Notes: generated by a model not told the origin, from the sequence alone. Counted from the first letter of the stretch, positions 1 to 6,418 are shown. The stretch is 6,636 nucleotides of DNA from Bacteroidales bacterium (GCA_025350385.1 JANXXZ010000283.1:1-6636); one strand, 5' to 3'. Translations and numbers: made by a program.

Positions 1-1128
1 CATGCTAAGTTCAGGGATTTCAAGTGCGTACTTTACATCTGAATTCTGAATGATCGAGAACCCCTCATTCTTTAACTGTTCCCTGTTTTGCGCCAGCCAG
101 TTGATCAGCTGAAAAGGGAATTCAACCGTATGAACCGGCCTTTTCACCCTGAAAGTGGCTTCAATCTGCTGTAATCCTGTTGATTTAAGAAAGCTGATTT
201 TCGATTGCTCCCATTTGAAATTCCGAGTGAACCGGTTAAAAATGAAACCGCTTTCATCAGCAATCAATCTTGTAAATACTTTTTGCGGTTCATTGGCGAG
301 GATGATTCTTTCCCCATAATCGAAACTCAGGATCAGGACCGCTGATCCCTGCCAGTTGAGTTCAAGCGATAAAATGGCTGCAGGATGCAGCGTAAGATCA
401 TTGATCTGGAATCCTTCGGCCTCAATATCCGAACGGTTGATAATTTTTTTTATGAATGTCTTGAAGTATTGGGTCTCCAGGCGCTTTGGAATATCGATCA
501 ATTCAACCCTGCTGAAAGGAGTCAGCAATTTCCCTGTTATTCCTTCTTTAAAACCATATAGTTTTTTGCGGGATAAATACCAGCTGGGTTCATTTGTAAT
601 TACATGGTTGCCCGGGATACTTAGTTTTATTAGTTCATTTTTATGAAAAGCCCGGAGCATGTATTGCGTTCCGGCATCGGTTCTGACAAATTTTAAACGT
701 GTTTCAGCCTGCTCCGGTTCTATGGATATTTTATCGGAAGGATACAAATTCGGCATCGCCTTTCCATCATAAAGTTCTATGTGATTTTCAACCAGCAAAG
801 CGATAATTTTTACGAGTCTTTTGTCAATATAGGGTCGGATGAAAGTATCGATAAACTTCTGGTCAGCCTGGTCCAGGAAATCTTTTGCTGATTGTTTTTT
901 TCTCGAAAACTGTTTGAACAGGTTCTTGCTGTTAAAAGCCTCACTCAGGGTGAAAAGTTCAGGCAGGTTATTACCGAAGTCATTGTAGTTGTTGATGTTG
1001 AGCGAGGATAAACGTTCGACGACATTTATATAGTTTTCGCTACGTCTTGTGCATACGTAAGGCAGAATCACGTAACCAATCGGTTTGATGATCGTTAGAA
1101 CTCCGATAATAAAGTCATCCTGTTGCAT
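1..1128 (-). CDS. SNF2-family helicase-like protein, N-terminal part (truncated by left window edge)
   Basis: This reading frame stays open for 376 codons from an ATG at 1128-1126 to the window edge, so the C-terminus is missing. It begins MQQDDFIIGVLTIIKPIGYV. An in-frame TAA sits directly upstream of the ATG, so no earlier start is possible. From memory, the segments NLFKQFSRKK (about residues 68-77), FIRPYIDKRL (about 96-105), NEPSWYLSRKKLYGF (about 179-193) and LSFDYGERIILANEP (about 269-283) match the long N-terminal region that precedes the helicase core in Bacteroidetes SNF2-type (COG0553-like) proteins. No Walker A or DEAH motif is visible, because the ATPase core would lie beyond the edge; the helicase call is therefore family resemblance only. 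The gene starts 123 bases after the sbcD stop on the same strand. No TAnnTTTG box lies in that gap, which favours readthrough from sbcD. Alternative: another large Bacteroidetes protein sharing this N-terminal region. Confidence 0.72.
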   Translation of the reverse strand, partial: MQQDDFIIGVLTIIKPIGYVILPYVCTRRSENYINVVERLSSLNINNYNDFGNNLPELFTLSEAFNSKNLFKQFSRKKQSAKDFLDQADQKFIDTFIRPYIDKRLVKIIALLVENHIELYDGKAMPNLYPSDKISIEPEQAETRLKFVRTDAGTQYMLRAFHKNELIKLSIPGNHVITNEPSWYLSRKKLYGFKEGITGKLLTPFSRVELIDIPKRLETQYFKTFIKKIINRSDIEAEGFQINDLTLHPAAILSLELNWQGSAVLILSFDYGERIILANEPQKVFTRLIADESGFIFNRFTRNFKWEQSKISFLKSTGLQQIEATFRVKRPVHTVEFPFQLINWLAQNREQLKNEGFSIIQNSDVKYALEIPELSM

Positions 1129-1251
1129 TTACTCAATACTAATAATAGGTTATGATCTGAAACCATTTTTCCGGTTGGTAATTCAGTGCTTTTGTCCGAT
1201 TTATCAGGACAACTGTAGTCACATTTTGATCGATTAGACAAGCAGTCGACA

Positions 1252-2481
1252 TTATGGTTCATCATTTTGCGAAATTATTTCCCTGAACATATTCATGATA
1301 GCTTCGTCAGGGAACTGTCCTTTGCGGTTTGTAAAATAATCAACAAACAGTTCAGTTCTGTCAATCCTGGCCGGGTTGTTAGTTTTACTCTCCGGTTCAA
1401 ATTCGGAAGAGTCCCGACTTAACTCGGGAATAATGGCTACAATGCCATCATGAATTTCATTTAGTTTCCTTCTGTCGGCCCCTGATAAAAAGCTGTCCGA
1501 AACCAGCGTCAGTTCAACCAAAGCTTCCGGGTTCCCGGTAAGCCAGGTTTCCGCATCAGCCAGGTTATCAAACCTTTTACGTTCAAGTTTCCGTCCGGCA
1601 GTAAGTTCAACAGGCCTGACAATAGCCGTTTTGCCCGGTTCAAGCTCCACGATTACTGCGTATTTCTGCTGACCTGCTTCGCTGAATGAATAGGAAAGAG
1701 GACTTCCGCAATAGACTACCGGGCAGGGCCGGGTATCCATTATCATCTTACGGTGCAGGTGCCCCAGAGCGGTATATTGCATAGCTGCAGGTATAGCGGA
1801 GGAAAATATGGCCTGGGCTCCGCCAATGTGGTTGATGGGTCGTTCATCTTCCGGTTCTTCAGGAGTTTCGGAGCCTTCAGGCATGAAAAGAAGGTGCGAC
1901 AAAAGCAGGTTTACTCCTTCTGTATCACAGAACCGGTCTGCAAGATCTTTCCAGTGGTTTGACAGAATTTGCCGCAGTTCCTCTTCGCTGTCGTCTTCCT
2001 GTAACCCTTTACGGAGGCGCATTTCGTTGGCATAAGGTGTCAGAAGTATCCGGAGTGCAGGTTTGTTTGGAAGCAGAATTTCTATAAAACCGGGCTCTGA
2101 TCTTGAAATGGAAAAACCCTGCTCCAGACTGAAAGGAGCAATAACCGAATCGGGAAAGCCGGCAAAAACGATCCCGCATTCCCGGGCTAACGGATCAGGA
2201 GCCTCGATGCGTTCGGGCATATCGTGGTTGCCGGCAATGGCTACAACTGCCCGGGCACCGTTTTTGGCAAGCCGTTTCAGGGTCTTGTAAAATAGGTCGA
2301 GCGATTCGGCCGGCGGGTTAAAGGTGTCGAACAGGTCACCGGCTATGAACACTGCATCCACATCTTCCCTTTCAGCAATTCCGGCAATTTCGTTTAAAAC
2401 GGCGATTTGTTCACTGTGCCGCGAGAAACGTTCAAGCCTTTTCCCTAAATGCCAGTCGGATGTATGTAAGATGCGGATCAT
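1252..2481 (-). CDS. sbcD: SbcD, nuclease subunit of the SbcCD exonuclease complex (Mre11 family)
   Basis: Metal-dependent phosphoesterase that, with the ATPase SbcC, forms the bacterial Mre11-Rad50-type complex acting on DNA ends, hairpins and protein-blocked ends in the cytoplasm. At 409 residues it is close to the usual SbcD length. The calcineurin-like phosphoesterase motifs appear in order: D9-x-H11 in HTSDWHLGK, GDLFD at 48-52, GNHD at 84-87, a histidine at 196 in LLLSHLLF, and GHLH at 240-243. YCGSPLSYSFSE (257-268) is typical of SbcD, and a C-terminal capping region follows. The ATG at 2481-2479 puts the first strand and DxH motif at the usual distance from the N-terminus. Upstream there is no Shine-Dalgarno sequence and no convincing promoter. 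sbcC usually lies directly next to sbcD; here the next gene on this strand is the SNF2-like gene and the gene on the other side is divergent. All expected metal-ligand motifs are present, so the enzyme should be active. Confidence 0.95.
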   Translation of the reverse strand: MIRILHTSDWHLGKRLERFSRHSEQIAVLNEIAGIAEREDVDAVFIAGDLFDTFNPPAESLDLFYKTLKRLAKNGARAVVAIAGNHDMPERIEAPDPLARECGIVFAGFPDSVIAPFSLEQGFSISRSEPGFIEILLPNKPALRILLTPYANEMRLRKGLQEDDSEEELRQILSNHWKDLADRFCDTEGVNLLLSHLLFMPEGSETPEEPEDERPINHIGGAQAIFSSAIPAAMQYTALGHLHRKMIMDTRPCPVVYCGSPLSYSFSEAGQQKYAVIVELEPGKTAIVRPVELTAGRKLERKRFDNLADAETWLTGNPEALVELTLVSDSFLSGADRRKLNEIHDGIVAIIPELSRDSSEFEPESKTNNPARIDRTELFVDYFTNRKGQFPDEAIMNMFREIISQNDEP

Positions 2482-2801
2482 AAAAGTGAAGTTTATAGAC
2501 AGAATTACGGAAATTCAAATTTCACCAGAATTTAGACGTGAATTCCGATTGTGAATAATTATTCCTGAAGATAGTTTGTATTTGCTTCCTCCTGGTCATT
2601 AAAAAGCACATTACGTTGATTTTTGGGAAATAGCAGGTTTCTGAGCATAAAAGGCAATGACTATAAGGACAGAATGTAGCCAGGAGGCTGGATTTGATTT
2701 ATTTTAGTGTAAAGCAATCCATGAGATGAATTTAGTCAGAAATAATTCTGGAAACTAACAAAATAAGATTTTAAAACATTGATATTCAGCGTAATTGATA
2801 T
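2482..2801. other. Gene-free AT-rich region between divergent sbcD and AAA ATPase genes
   Basis: I see no credible gene in this stretch. The longest thing resembling a small ORF is a 16-codon frame from the ATG at 2657, with no supporting start context. Minor structures are a 12-bp AT-rich perfect palindrome (GAATAATTATTC, 2553-2564), an 8-bp inverted repeat CCTCCTGG/CCAGGAGG about 90 bases apart, and two copies of ATTGATATT (2778-2786 and 2794-2802) leading into the operator-like array. The sbcD promoter should lie here, but only a 7-of-8 match to the -7 box (minus-strand GAAATTTG, plus 2516-2523) was found, without a -33 element. Confidence 0.6.
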
Positions 2802-2847
2802 TATACAACATTGTATTATACATTTATATATAATACAATGTTGTATA
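2802..2847. repeat. 46-bp inverted repeat: two perfect 19-bp arms around an 8-base spacer
   Basis: The arm at 2802-2820 (TATACAACATTGTATTATA) is the exact reverse complement of the arm at 2829-2847; the spacer at 2821-2828 is CATTTATA. Each arm contains its own shorter dyad, ATACAA-nn-TTGTAT. The structure lies upstream of the likely transcription start of the AAA ATPase gene, so it is more plausibly a DNA-level protein-binding region (or cruciform) than an mRNA hairpin. It overlaps the -33 element of that promoter. Confidence 0.9.
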
Positions 2848-2877
2848 TTACAAAATTGTATATTACCTTTGTGTAAA
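2803..2877. promoter_or_regulatory. Tandem 15-bp palindromic operator-like array overlapping the AAA ATPase promoter
   Basis: Read in 15-base steps, the sequence gives ATACAACATTGTATT (2803), ATACATTTATATATA (2818), ATACAATGTTGTATA (2833), TTACAAAATTGTATA (2848) and TTACCTTTGTGTAAA (2863). The consensus is WTACAA-nn-TTGTATA. Units 1 and 3 are perfect 6+6 dyads, unit 4 is a perfect 5+5 dyad (TACAA-AA-TTGTA), unit 5 keeps only outer TTAC/GTAA symmetry, and unit 2 is degenerate. Dyad centres of units 1, 3 and 4 fall at 2809.5, 2839.5 and 2854.5, spacings of 30 and 15. Such an array looks like stacked sites for a dimeric DNA-binding protein. It covers both promoter elements of the downstream gene, so repression is the simplest reading. 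Which protein binds is unknown. Confidence 0.65.
2841..2871 (+). promoter_or_regulatory. Bacteroidetes-type promoter of the AAA ATPase gene
   Basis: The box TACCTTTG at 2864-2871 matches the Bacteroidetes primary-sigma -7 consensus TAnnTTTG exactly. A TTG at 2841-2843 lies 20 bases upstream, in the right place for the -33 element. The expected start of transcription is near 2876, giving a leader of only about a dozen bases before the ATG at 2889. The -33 element is inside array unit 3, and the -7 box is inside unit 5. Confidence 0.7.
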
Positions 2878-2888
2878 ATTCAGTTATT

Positions 2889-4013
2889 ATGAATAGCCCG
2901 TTTGAATTTGGTTCAGTAATAACAGGAGCGGTTTTCCTTGATCGTGAAGAAGAGCGCACCCGGCTGACCTTAAACCTGAGTTCCGGAATCAATACGATTC
3001 TAATATCTCCCCGCCGATGGGGAAAAACGTCACTGGTGGCGCAGGTGGCATTGGAAAATAAGGACCCAAAAACCGTTTTCTGTTTCCTGGACTTATTCAC
3101 AATCCGTACTGAAGAAGAGTTCTATAAGAAATTTGCCACTCAGCTTATAAAATCGACCTCAAATCGATGGGAAGAATGGATTGATACCGCGAAGAAATTT
3201 TTTGGTAACCTGGCTCCAAAGTTTAGTTTTGGTGAGGATCCATTGCACGACTTCAGCATAACCCTTGATTATGCAGCCATCAGGCAATCGGCTGAAGAAA
3301 TTCTTGACTTACCCGAAAAAATAGCAACAGAAAAAGGGATAAGGCTGGTAGTATGCCTTGATGAATTTCAGAATATTGGTTTTTTTGATGAACCGCTGGC
3401 TTTTCAGAAACAGTTACGTTCATTCTGGCAACACCACAAGCAAAGTTGTTATATCATTTATGGAAGCAAAAAACACATGATGGCCGGATTGTTCCAGCAT
3501 CAGGGGATGCCATTTTACCGGTTTGGGGACCTGATGTGGTTAAAAAAAATTGAACAGGTATATTGGGAATCATACATCGTACAAGGATTTGCTGATACAG
3601 GGAAGAGCATTACTTCAACCCTTGCATCCCGCATTGCAAGTCTCATGGAAAATCATCCTTATTATGTGCAGTTTCTTTCCTACCAATGTTGGACCCTTAC
3701 CGAACAGGAATGTAATCAGGAAATTCTGGAGAAGGCTATCCAGGATCTGATTAACCAGCAATCCATGTTTTACCAGCATGAAACTGACGGCCTGACCAAC
3801 CTTCAGATAAATTTCCTTAAAGCTGTTACTTCGGGCGAAAAACAACTTACCGCCTCCGAAACGGTCAGAAAATATAACCTGGGGACTCCCGGGAATATAA
3901 AGAGAATGCTGACAGCCCTGGAAAACAAGGAAATTATAGAAATCAATGGTAAAACTGTTGAAATTGGAGACCCGATCTTTAAAATCTGGATAAAAAAATA
4001 CCTGTTGAAATAA
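2889..4013 (+). CDS. Archaeal-type AAA ATPase (ATPase_2-like) with C-terminal winged-helix-like region, function unknown
   Basis: A 374-residue P-loop ATPase of the kind found, often in several copies, in Bacteroidetes and archaea. The N-terminal segment FEFGSVITGAVFLDREEE (5-22) is the usual lead-in. The Walker A-like loop is SPRRWGKTSL (40-49), with K46 and T47 as nucleotide-binding residues; Ser replaces the first glycine of the classical motif, next to the RR pair seen in this family. Walker B is LVVCLDEFQNI (153-163), with D158 and E159. YGSKKHMM (191-198) is a sensor-like element. Residues about 303-374 look like a winged helix (TASETVRKYNLGTPGNIKRM) and end in DPIFKIWIKKYL, a typical family C-terminus. 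There is no signal peptide or membrane segment, so it is cytoplasmic. The ATG is the first start after a good promoter, and there is no Shine-Dalgarno sequence. It is divergent from sbcD and convergent with the SMP-30-like gene, so it stands alone. The biological role of this family is not established; DNA binding is inferred only from the C-terminus. Confidence 0.85.
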   Translation: MNSPFEFGSVITGAVFLDREEERTRLTLNLSSGINTILISPRRWGKTSLVAQVALENKDPKTVFCFLDLFTIRTEEEFYKKFATQLIKSTSNRWEEWIDTAKKFFGNLAPKFSFGEDPLHDFSITLDYAAIRQSAEEILDLPEKIATEKGIRLVVCLDEFQNIGFFDEPLAFQKQLRSFWQHHKQSCYIIYGSKKHMMAGLFQHQGMPFYRFGDLMWLKKIEQVYWESYIVQGFADTGKSITSTLASRIASLMENHPYYVQFLSYQCWTLTEQECNQEILEKAIQDLINQQSMFYQHETDGLTNLQINFLKAVTSGEKQLTASETVRKYNLGTPGNIKRMLTALENKEIIEINGKTVEIGDPIFKIWIKKYLLK

Positions 4014-4081
4014 TGTGCTAGTGTCATGTCAAGGCTACTTTGTCCCACCAACATCCTGGATAACAGCGCGCATTACAGCTA

Positions 4082-4123
4082 TTTTGACATTTGAATTTTG
4101 CATTTTTACTTTTAACTTAACCC
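4082..4123. repeat. Degenerate 7-bp T-rich tandem repeat in the convergent gap
   Basis: In 7-base steps the sequence reads TTTTGAC, ATTTGAA, TTTTGCA, TTTTTAC, TTTTAAC, TTAACCC. It fills the end of the 109-base gap between the two convergent stop codons, and its last base is the end of the SMP-30-like stop codon. I see no GC-rich stem followed by a U-tract in this gap, so there is no classical terminator; the T-rich run could help end plus-strand transcripts, but that is a guess. Confidence 0.5.
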
Positions 4124-4995
4124 TAGCGTGCCCCGGCGGTTTCAGACCCGAACCACTCCACGCATCCCCGGTCCTGCAGGGTCACATAAACCGTTTTCCC
4201 ATCCTTACCTCCGAAGGTAACATTAGAGGTCTTTTTACCTTTGGTCGGAACCTCCCGAAGCAACTTTCCTTCGGGGCTGAGAATGGCAATGAAGCCTTTA
4301 TCATATCGTGCCACATATAAATTTCCTTGTGAGTCGCAACGCATGCCATCCAGCCCGAAATCCGGAAATTGAAAAAAGAGTTGTTTATCCGAGATATCGC
4401 CTTTTGCATCCAGGTCATAAACCCATATTCGTTGCTGTACACTTTCATTCACATAAAGATGTTTATCATCGGGCGAAACCTCAATACCATTTGTAGTACC
4501 CATGTCCGCTTCGAGGATTGAAAGCTTTCCGTCAGGCAGTACTCTCCAGATCTGACCGGTGCTTTCCTTCCAGTTTGGGTCCGATAGAAACAGGATACCT
4601 GAATTGCTGATAGCAAGGTCATTGGGTTGGTTCAGTTTTTCGCTGTGCGCAAAAACACTCACTGCCCGGGTCTTCATATCAACTTTCAGTACATTATGAC
4701 CTTGATAATCGGCCACAAACATTTCGCCCGTTTTGTTGAAACGGATCCCGTTACCAACAGAGCCTTCGGGTAAGGTCACAAATATTGCCGGGGATTTATG
4801 CCTGCGGATCAAGGCTATGGTTCCGTCCTTTATGTAATTGACCACATAAAGATTCCCGGATTTATCCACTGCAGGTCCCTCGCAATTGGAGGTAAAAGCA
4901 TGCTCCTTTGTGAGATCATACGACTCAAACGGCTTTTGTGTAAACACATTCAGGGCATCAACACAGCAAATCAGAATCAAAACGGAGGTTTTCAT
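4123..4995 (-). CDS. Exported SMP-30/gluconolactonase-like beta-propeller protein
   Basis: A 290-residue protein of the SMP-30/gluconolactonase/LRE-like family, six-bladed propellers that often hydrolyse lactones at a divalent-metal centre. Candidate metal ligands stand where the family has them: E39 in CEGPAVD, N125 in QPNDLAIS, N169 in TTNGIEVSPD and D216 in LDGMRCD. Repeated blade signatures (GNLYVVNY, GEMFVADYQGHN, GILFLSDPNW, KHLYVNES, GNLYVARYDKG) support the fold. The chosen ATG at 4995-4993 begins MKTSVLILICCVDALNVFTQ, a short charged start plus a hydrophobic stretch, i.e. a probable signal peptide, so the protein is probably periplasmic or secreted. The cysteines at 11-12 do not make a good lipobox. 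The frame continues 64 codons upstream, but that extension crosses the divergent promoter region and runs into tyrS, so it is rejected. The exact substrate cannot be read from the sequence. It is convergent with the ATPase gene and divergent from tyrS. Confidence 0.83.
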   Translation of the reverse strand: MKTSVLILICCVDALNVFTQKPFESYDLTKEHAFTSNCEGPAVDKSGNLYVVNYIKDGTIALIRRHKSPAIFVTLPEGSVGNGIRFNKTGEMFVADYQGHNVLKVDMKTRAVSVFAHSEKLNQPNDLAISNSGILFLSDPNWKESTGQIWRVLPDGKLSILEADMGTTNGIEVSPDDKHLYVNESVQQRIWVYDLDAKGDISDKQLFFQFPDFGLDGMRCDSQGNLYVARYDKGFIAILSPEGKLLREVPTKGKKTSNVTFGGKDGKTVYVTLQDRGCVEWFGSETAGAR

Positions 4996-5012
4996 AAGGA
5001 CATATTTGAAAA

Positions 5013-5020
5013 CAAATATC
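5013..5020 (-). promoter_or_regulatory. Weak candidate -7 box for the SMP-30-like gene
   Basis: On the minus strand this reads GATATTTG, a 7-of-8 match to TAnnTTTG, placed about 17 bases before the ATG at 4995. That would give a very short leader like those of the ATPase gene and tyrS. No -33 element is found at the right spacing: the nearest minus-strand TTTG is about 26 bases upstream of the box. Treat as tentative. Confidence 0.3.
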
Positions 5021-5111
5021 GCCATTTTATCCTTGTAATATTGCCTCAAATAAGAATGAAACAGCCTTCCCGGAACAACTCCGGCTGACCCAATGCAATG
5101 AATAGTTTTCC

Positions 5112-5119
5112 TAACTTTG
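5112..5119 (+). promoter_or_regulatory. -7 box of the tyrS promoter
   Basis: TAACTTTG is an exact match to the Bacteroidetes -7 consensus TAnnTTTG, 18 bases before the ATG at 5138. Transcription should begin near 5124, leaving a leader of about 13 bases. No clear TTG is seen at the -33 position. The box decides the start codon: the TTG at 5117-5119, which would give a 7-residue longer protein, is part of the box and would not be in the mRNA. Confidence 0.6.
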
Positions 5120-5137
5120 CCGCAAAACCTGACATCT

Positions 5138-6418
5138 ATGAATTTTGTTGAAGAACTTCGCTGGAGAGGAATGATACACGACAGCATGCCCGGAACGGAG
5201 GAAATGCTGTCGAAAGGGATGGCAACTGCTTATGTTGGTATTGACCCCACAGCGGATTCACTGCATATTGGGCACCTTGTAGGCATAATGATGCTGAAGC
5301 ATTTCCAGATGGCGGGGCATCGTCCGCTGGCGCTTGTGGGCGGCGCAACAGGAATGATCGGCGATCCTTCAGGTAAAAGTGAGGAACGGAACCTGCTTTC
5401 AGAAGAGCTGCTCCGGCATAACCAGGACTGTATAAAGGATCAATTGCTCAAATTTCTCGATTTTGACGCTTCAATACCAAATGCCGCTGAAATCGTAAAC
5501 AATTATGACTGGATGAAGGGCTTCTCCTTCCTTGGATTCCTCCGCGATGTAGGCAAACACCTTTCGGTAAATTACATGATGGCAAAGGATTCGGTGCAAA
5601 AACGGCTTGAAACGGGTATTTCATTTACCGAATTCACCTACCAGCTGGTACAGGGGTATGATTTCCTTTATTTGTATGAACATAAAAACTGTAAACTCCA
5701 GATGGGCGGCAGCGACCAGTGGGGGAATATCACGACCGGTACCGAACTGATCCGCCGCAAGACCGGTGGCGAAGCTTTTGCTCTCACCTGTCCCTTGATT
5801 ACCAAGGCTGACGGCGGGAAATTCGGTAAAACCGAGAAAGGTAACATCTGGCTTGATCCCGAGAAGACCTCGCCTTATGCCTTCTACCAGTTCTGGCTCA
5901 ATTGTTCGGATGAGGACAGCAAGAAATACATCCGCATTTATACTCTTTTCAGCAAGGAAGAAGTGGAAGGAATGGAAAAAGAACAGGATGCCGCTCCACA
6001 TCTCCGCACTCTTCAGAAAGCGCTTGCGAAAGATATAACCATCCGGGTTCATGGTGAAGCCGAATATAAGCAGGCGGTCGAAGCTTCTGAAATTCTGTTC
6101 GGCAAAGGCACTACCGAAACCCTTCATCATCTGGACGAAAGAACGTTGCTGAATGTTTTTGAAGGAGTTCCGCAGTTTGAAATAAATAAGAATGAATTGG
6201 AGGCCGGTATAGGGTTGGTGGATTTTCTTGCCGACAAAACGGATATTTTCCCAAGTAAGGGCGAGGCACGCAGGATGTTAAAAGACGGAGGAGTTCAGCT
6301 GAATAAGGAAAAAGTAAGTGAAGACTTTACCGTTACTGGAAACCTGCTTCTCAATAACCGGTATATTCTGGTACAGAAAGGGAAGAAGAATTATTTCCTG
6401 GTGAAAACCAATCCATAG
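5138..6418 (+). CDS. tyrS: Tyrosine--tRNA ligase (TyrRS)
   Basis: Class I aminoacyl-tRNA synthetase that charges tRNA-Tyr with tyrosine using ATP, in the cytoplasm. Full length at 426 residues from the ATG at 5138, beginning MNFVEELRWRGMIHD as is usual for Bacteroidetes TyrRS. Visible motifs: AYVGIDPTADSLHIGH (31-46) with the HIGH signature at 43-46; GGATGMIGDPSGK (68-80); tyrosine-pocket residues Y168, Q172 and D175 in TYQLVQGYDF; GGSDQWGNI (190-198); and KFGKT (228-232), the bacterial form of the KMSKS loop. A C-terminal S4 RNA-binding domain spans about 357-420 (DIFPSKGEARRML, GGVQLN). The in-frame upstream TTG at 5117 is rejected because it lies within the -7 promoter box. The gene stands alone on its strand; the nearest downstream gene has its own promoter. 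No T-box-type leader fits in the very short 5' untranslated region. Confidence 0.97.
   Translation: MNFVEELRWRGMIHDSMPGTEEMLSKGMATAYVGIDPTADSLHIGHLVGIMMLKHFQMAGHRPLALVGGATGMIGDPSGKSEERNLLSEELLRHNQDCIKDQLLKFLDFDASIPNAAEIVNNYDWMKGFSFLGFLRDVGKHLSVNYMMAKDSVQKRLETGISFTEFTYQLVQGYDFLYLYEHKNCKLQMGGSDQWGNITTGTELIRRKTGGEAFALTCPLITKADGGKFGKTEKGNIWLDPEKTSPYAFYQFWLNCSDEDSKKYIRIYTLFSKEEVEGMEKEQDAAPHLRTLQKALAKDITIRVHGEAEYKQAVEASEILFGKGTTETLHHLDERTLLNVFEGVPQFEINKNELEAGIGLVDFLADKTDIFPSKGEARRMLKDGGVQLNKEKVSEDFTVTGNLLLNNRYILVQKGKKNYFLVKTNP

Noticed and set aside
356..646. Plus-strand 96-residue ORF opposite the SNF2-like gene
   Set aside because: It lies wholly antisense to a 376-codon frame with recognisable family segments and has no features of its own.
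2516..2523. Minus-strand GAAATTTG as a promoter -7 box for sbcD
   Set aside because: It has one mismatch to TAnnTTTG, and no TTG-like -33 element lies 19-21 bases upstream; AT-rich DNA gives such matches often.
2657..2707. Sixteen-codon ORF in the sbcD-ATPase gap
   Set aside because: It is very short, with no promoter, start context or recognisable sequence.
2802..2847. Palindrome as a substrate or control site for the neighbouring SbcCD nuclease
   Set aside because: Attractive because SbcCD cuts hairpins, but palindromes known to be cut in cells are much longer than 46 bp, and closeness to sbcD alone is weak evidence.
5117..5137. TTG start for tyrS giving seven extra residues
   Set aside because: The TTG is part of the -7 box, and the ATG at 5138 gives the usual TyrRS N-terminus.
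4996..5187. N-terminal extension of the SMP-30-like protein (64 residues)
   Set aside because: It reads through the divergent promoter region and into tyrS, would hide the signal peptide, and has no family-like sequence.
5801..5836. Non-canonical KMSKS motif (KFGKT) in TyrRS as an unusual active site
   Set aside because: KFGKT is the ordinary form in bacterial TyrRS of this type.
5621..6130. Minus-strand 169-residue ORF within tyrS
   Set aside because: It is an antisense shadow of a well-identified gene.
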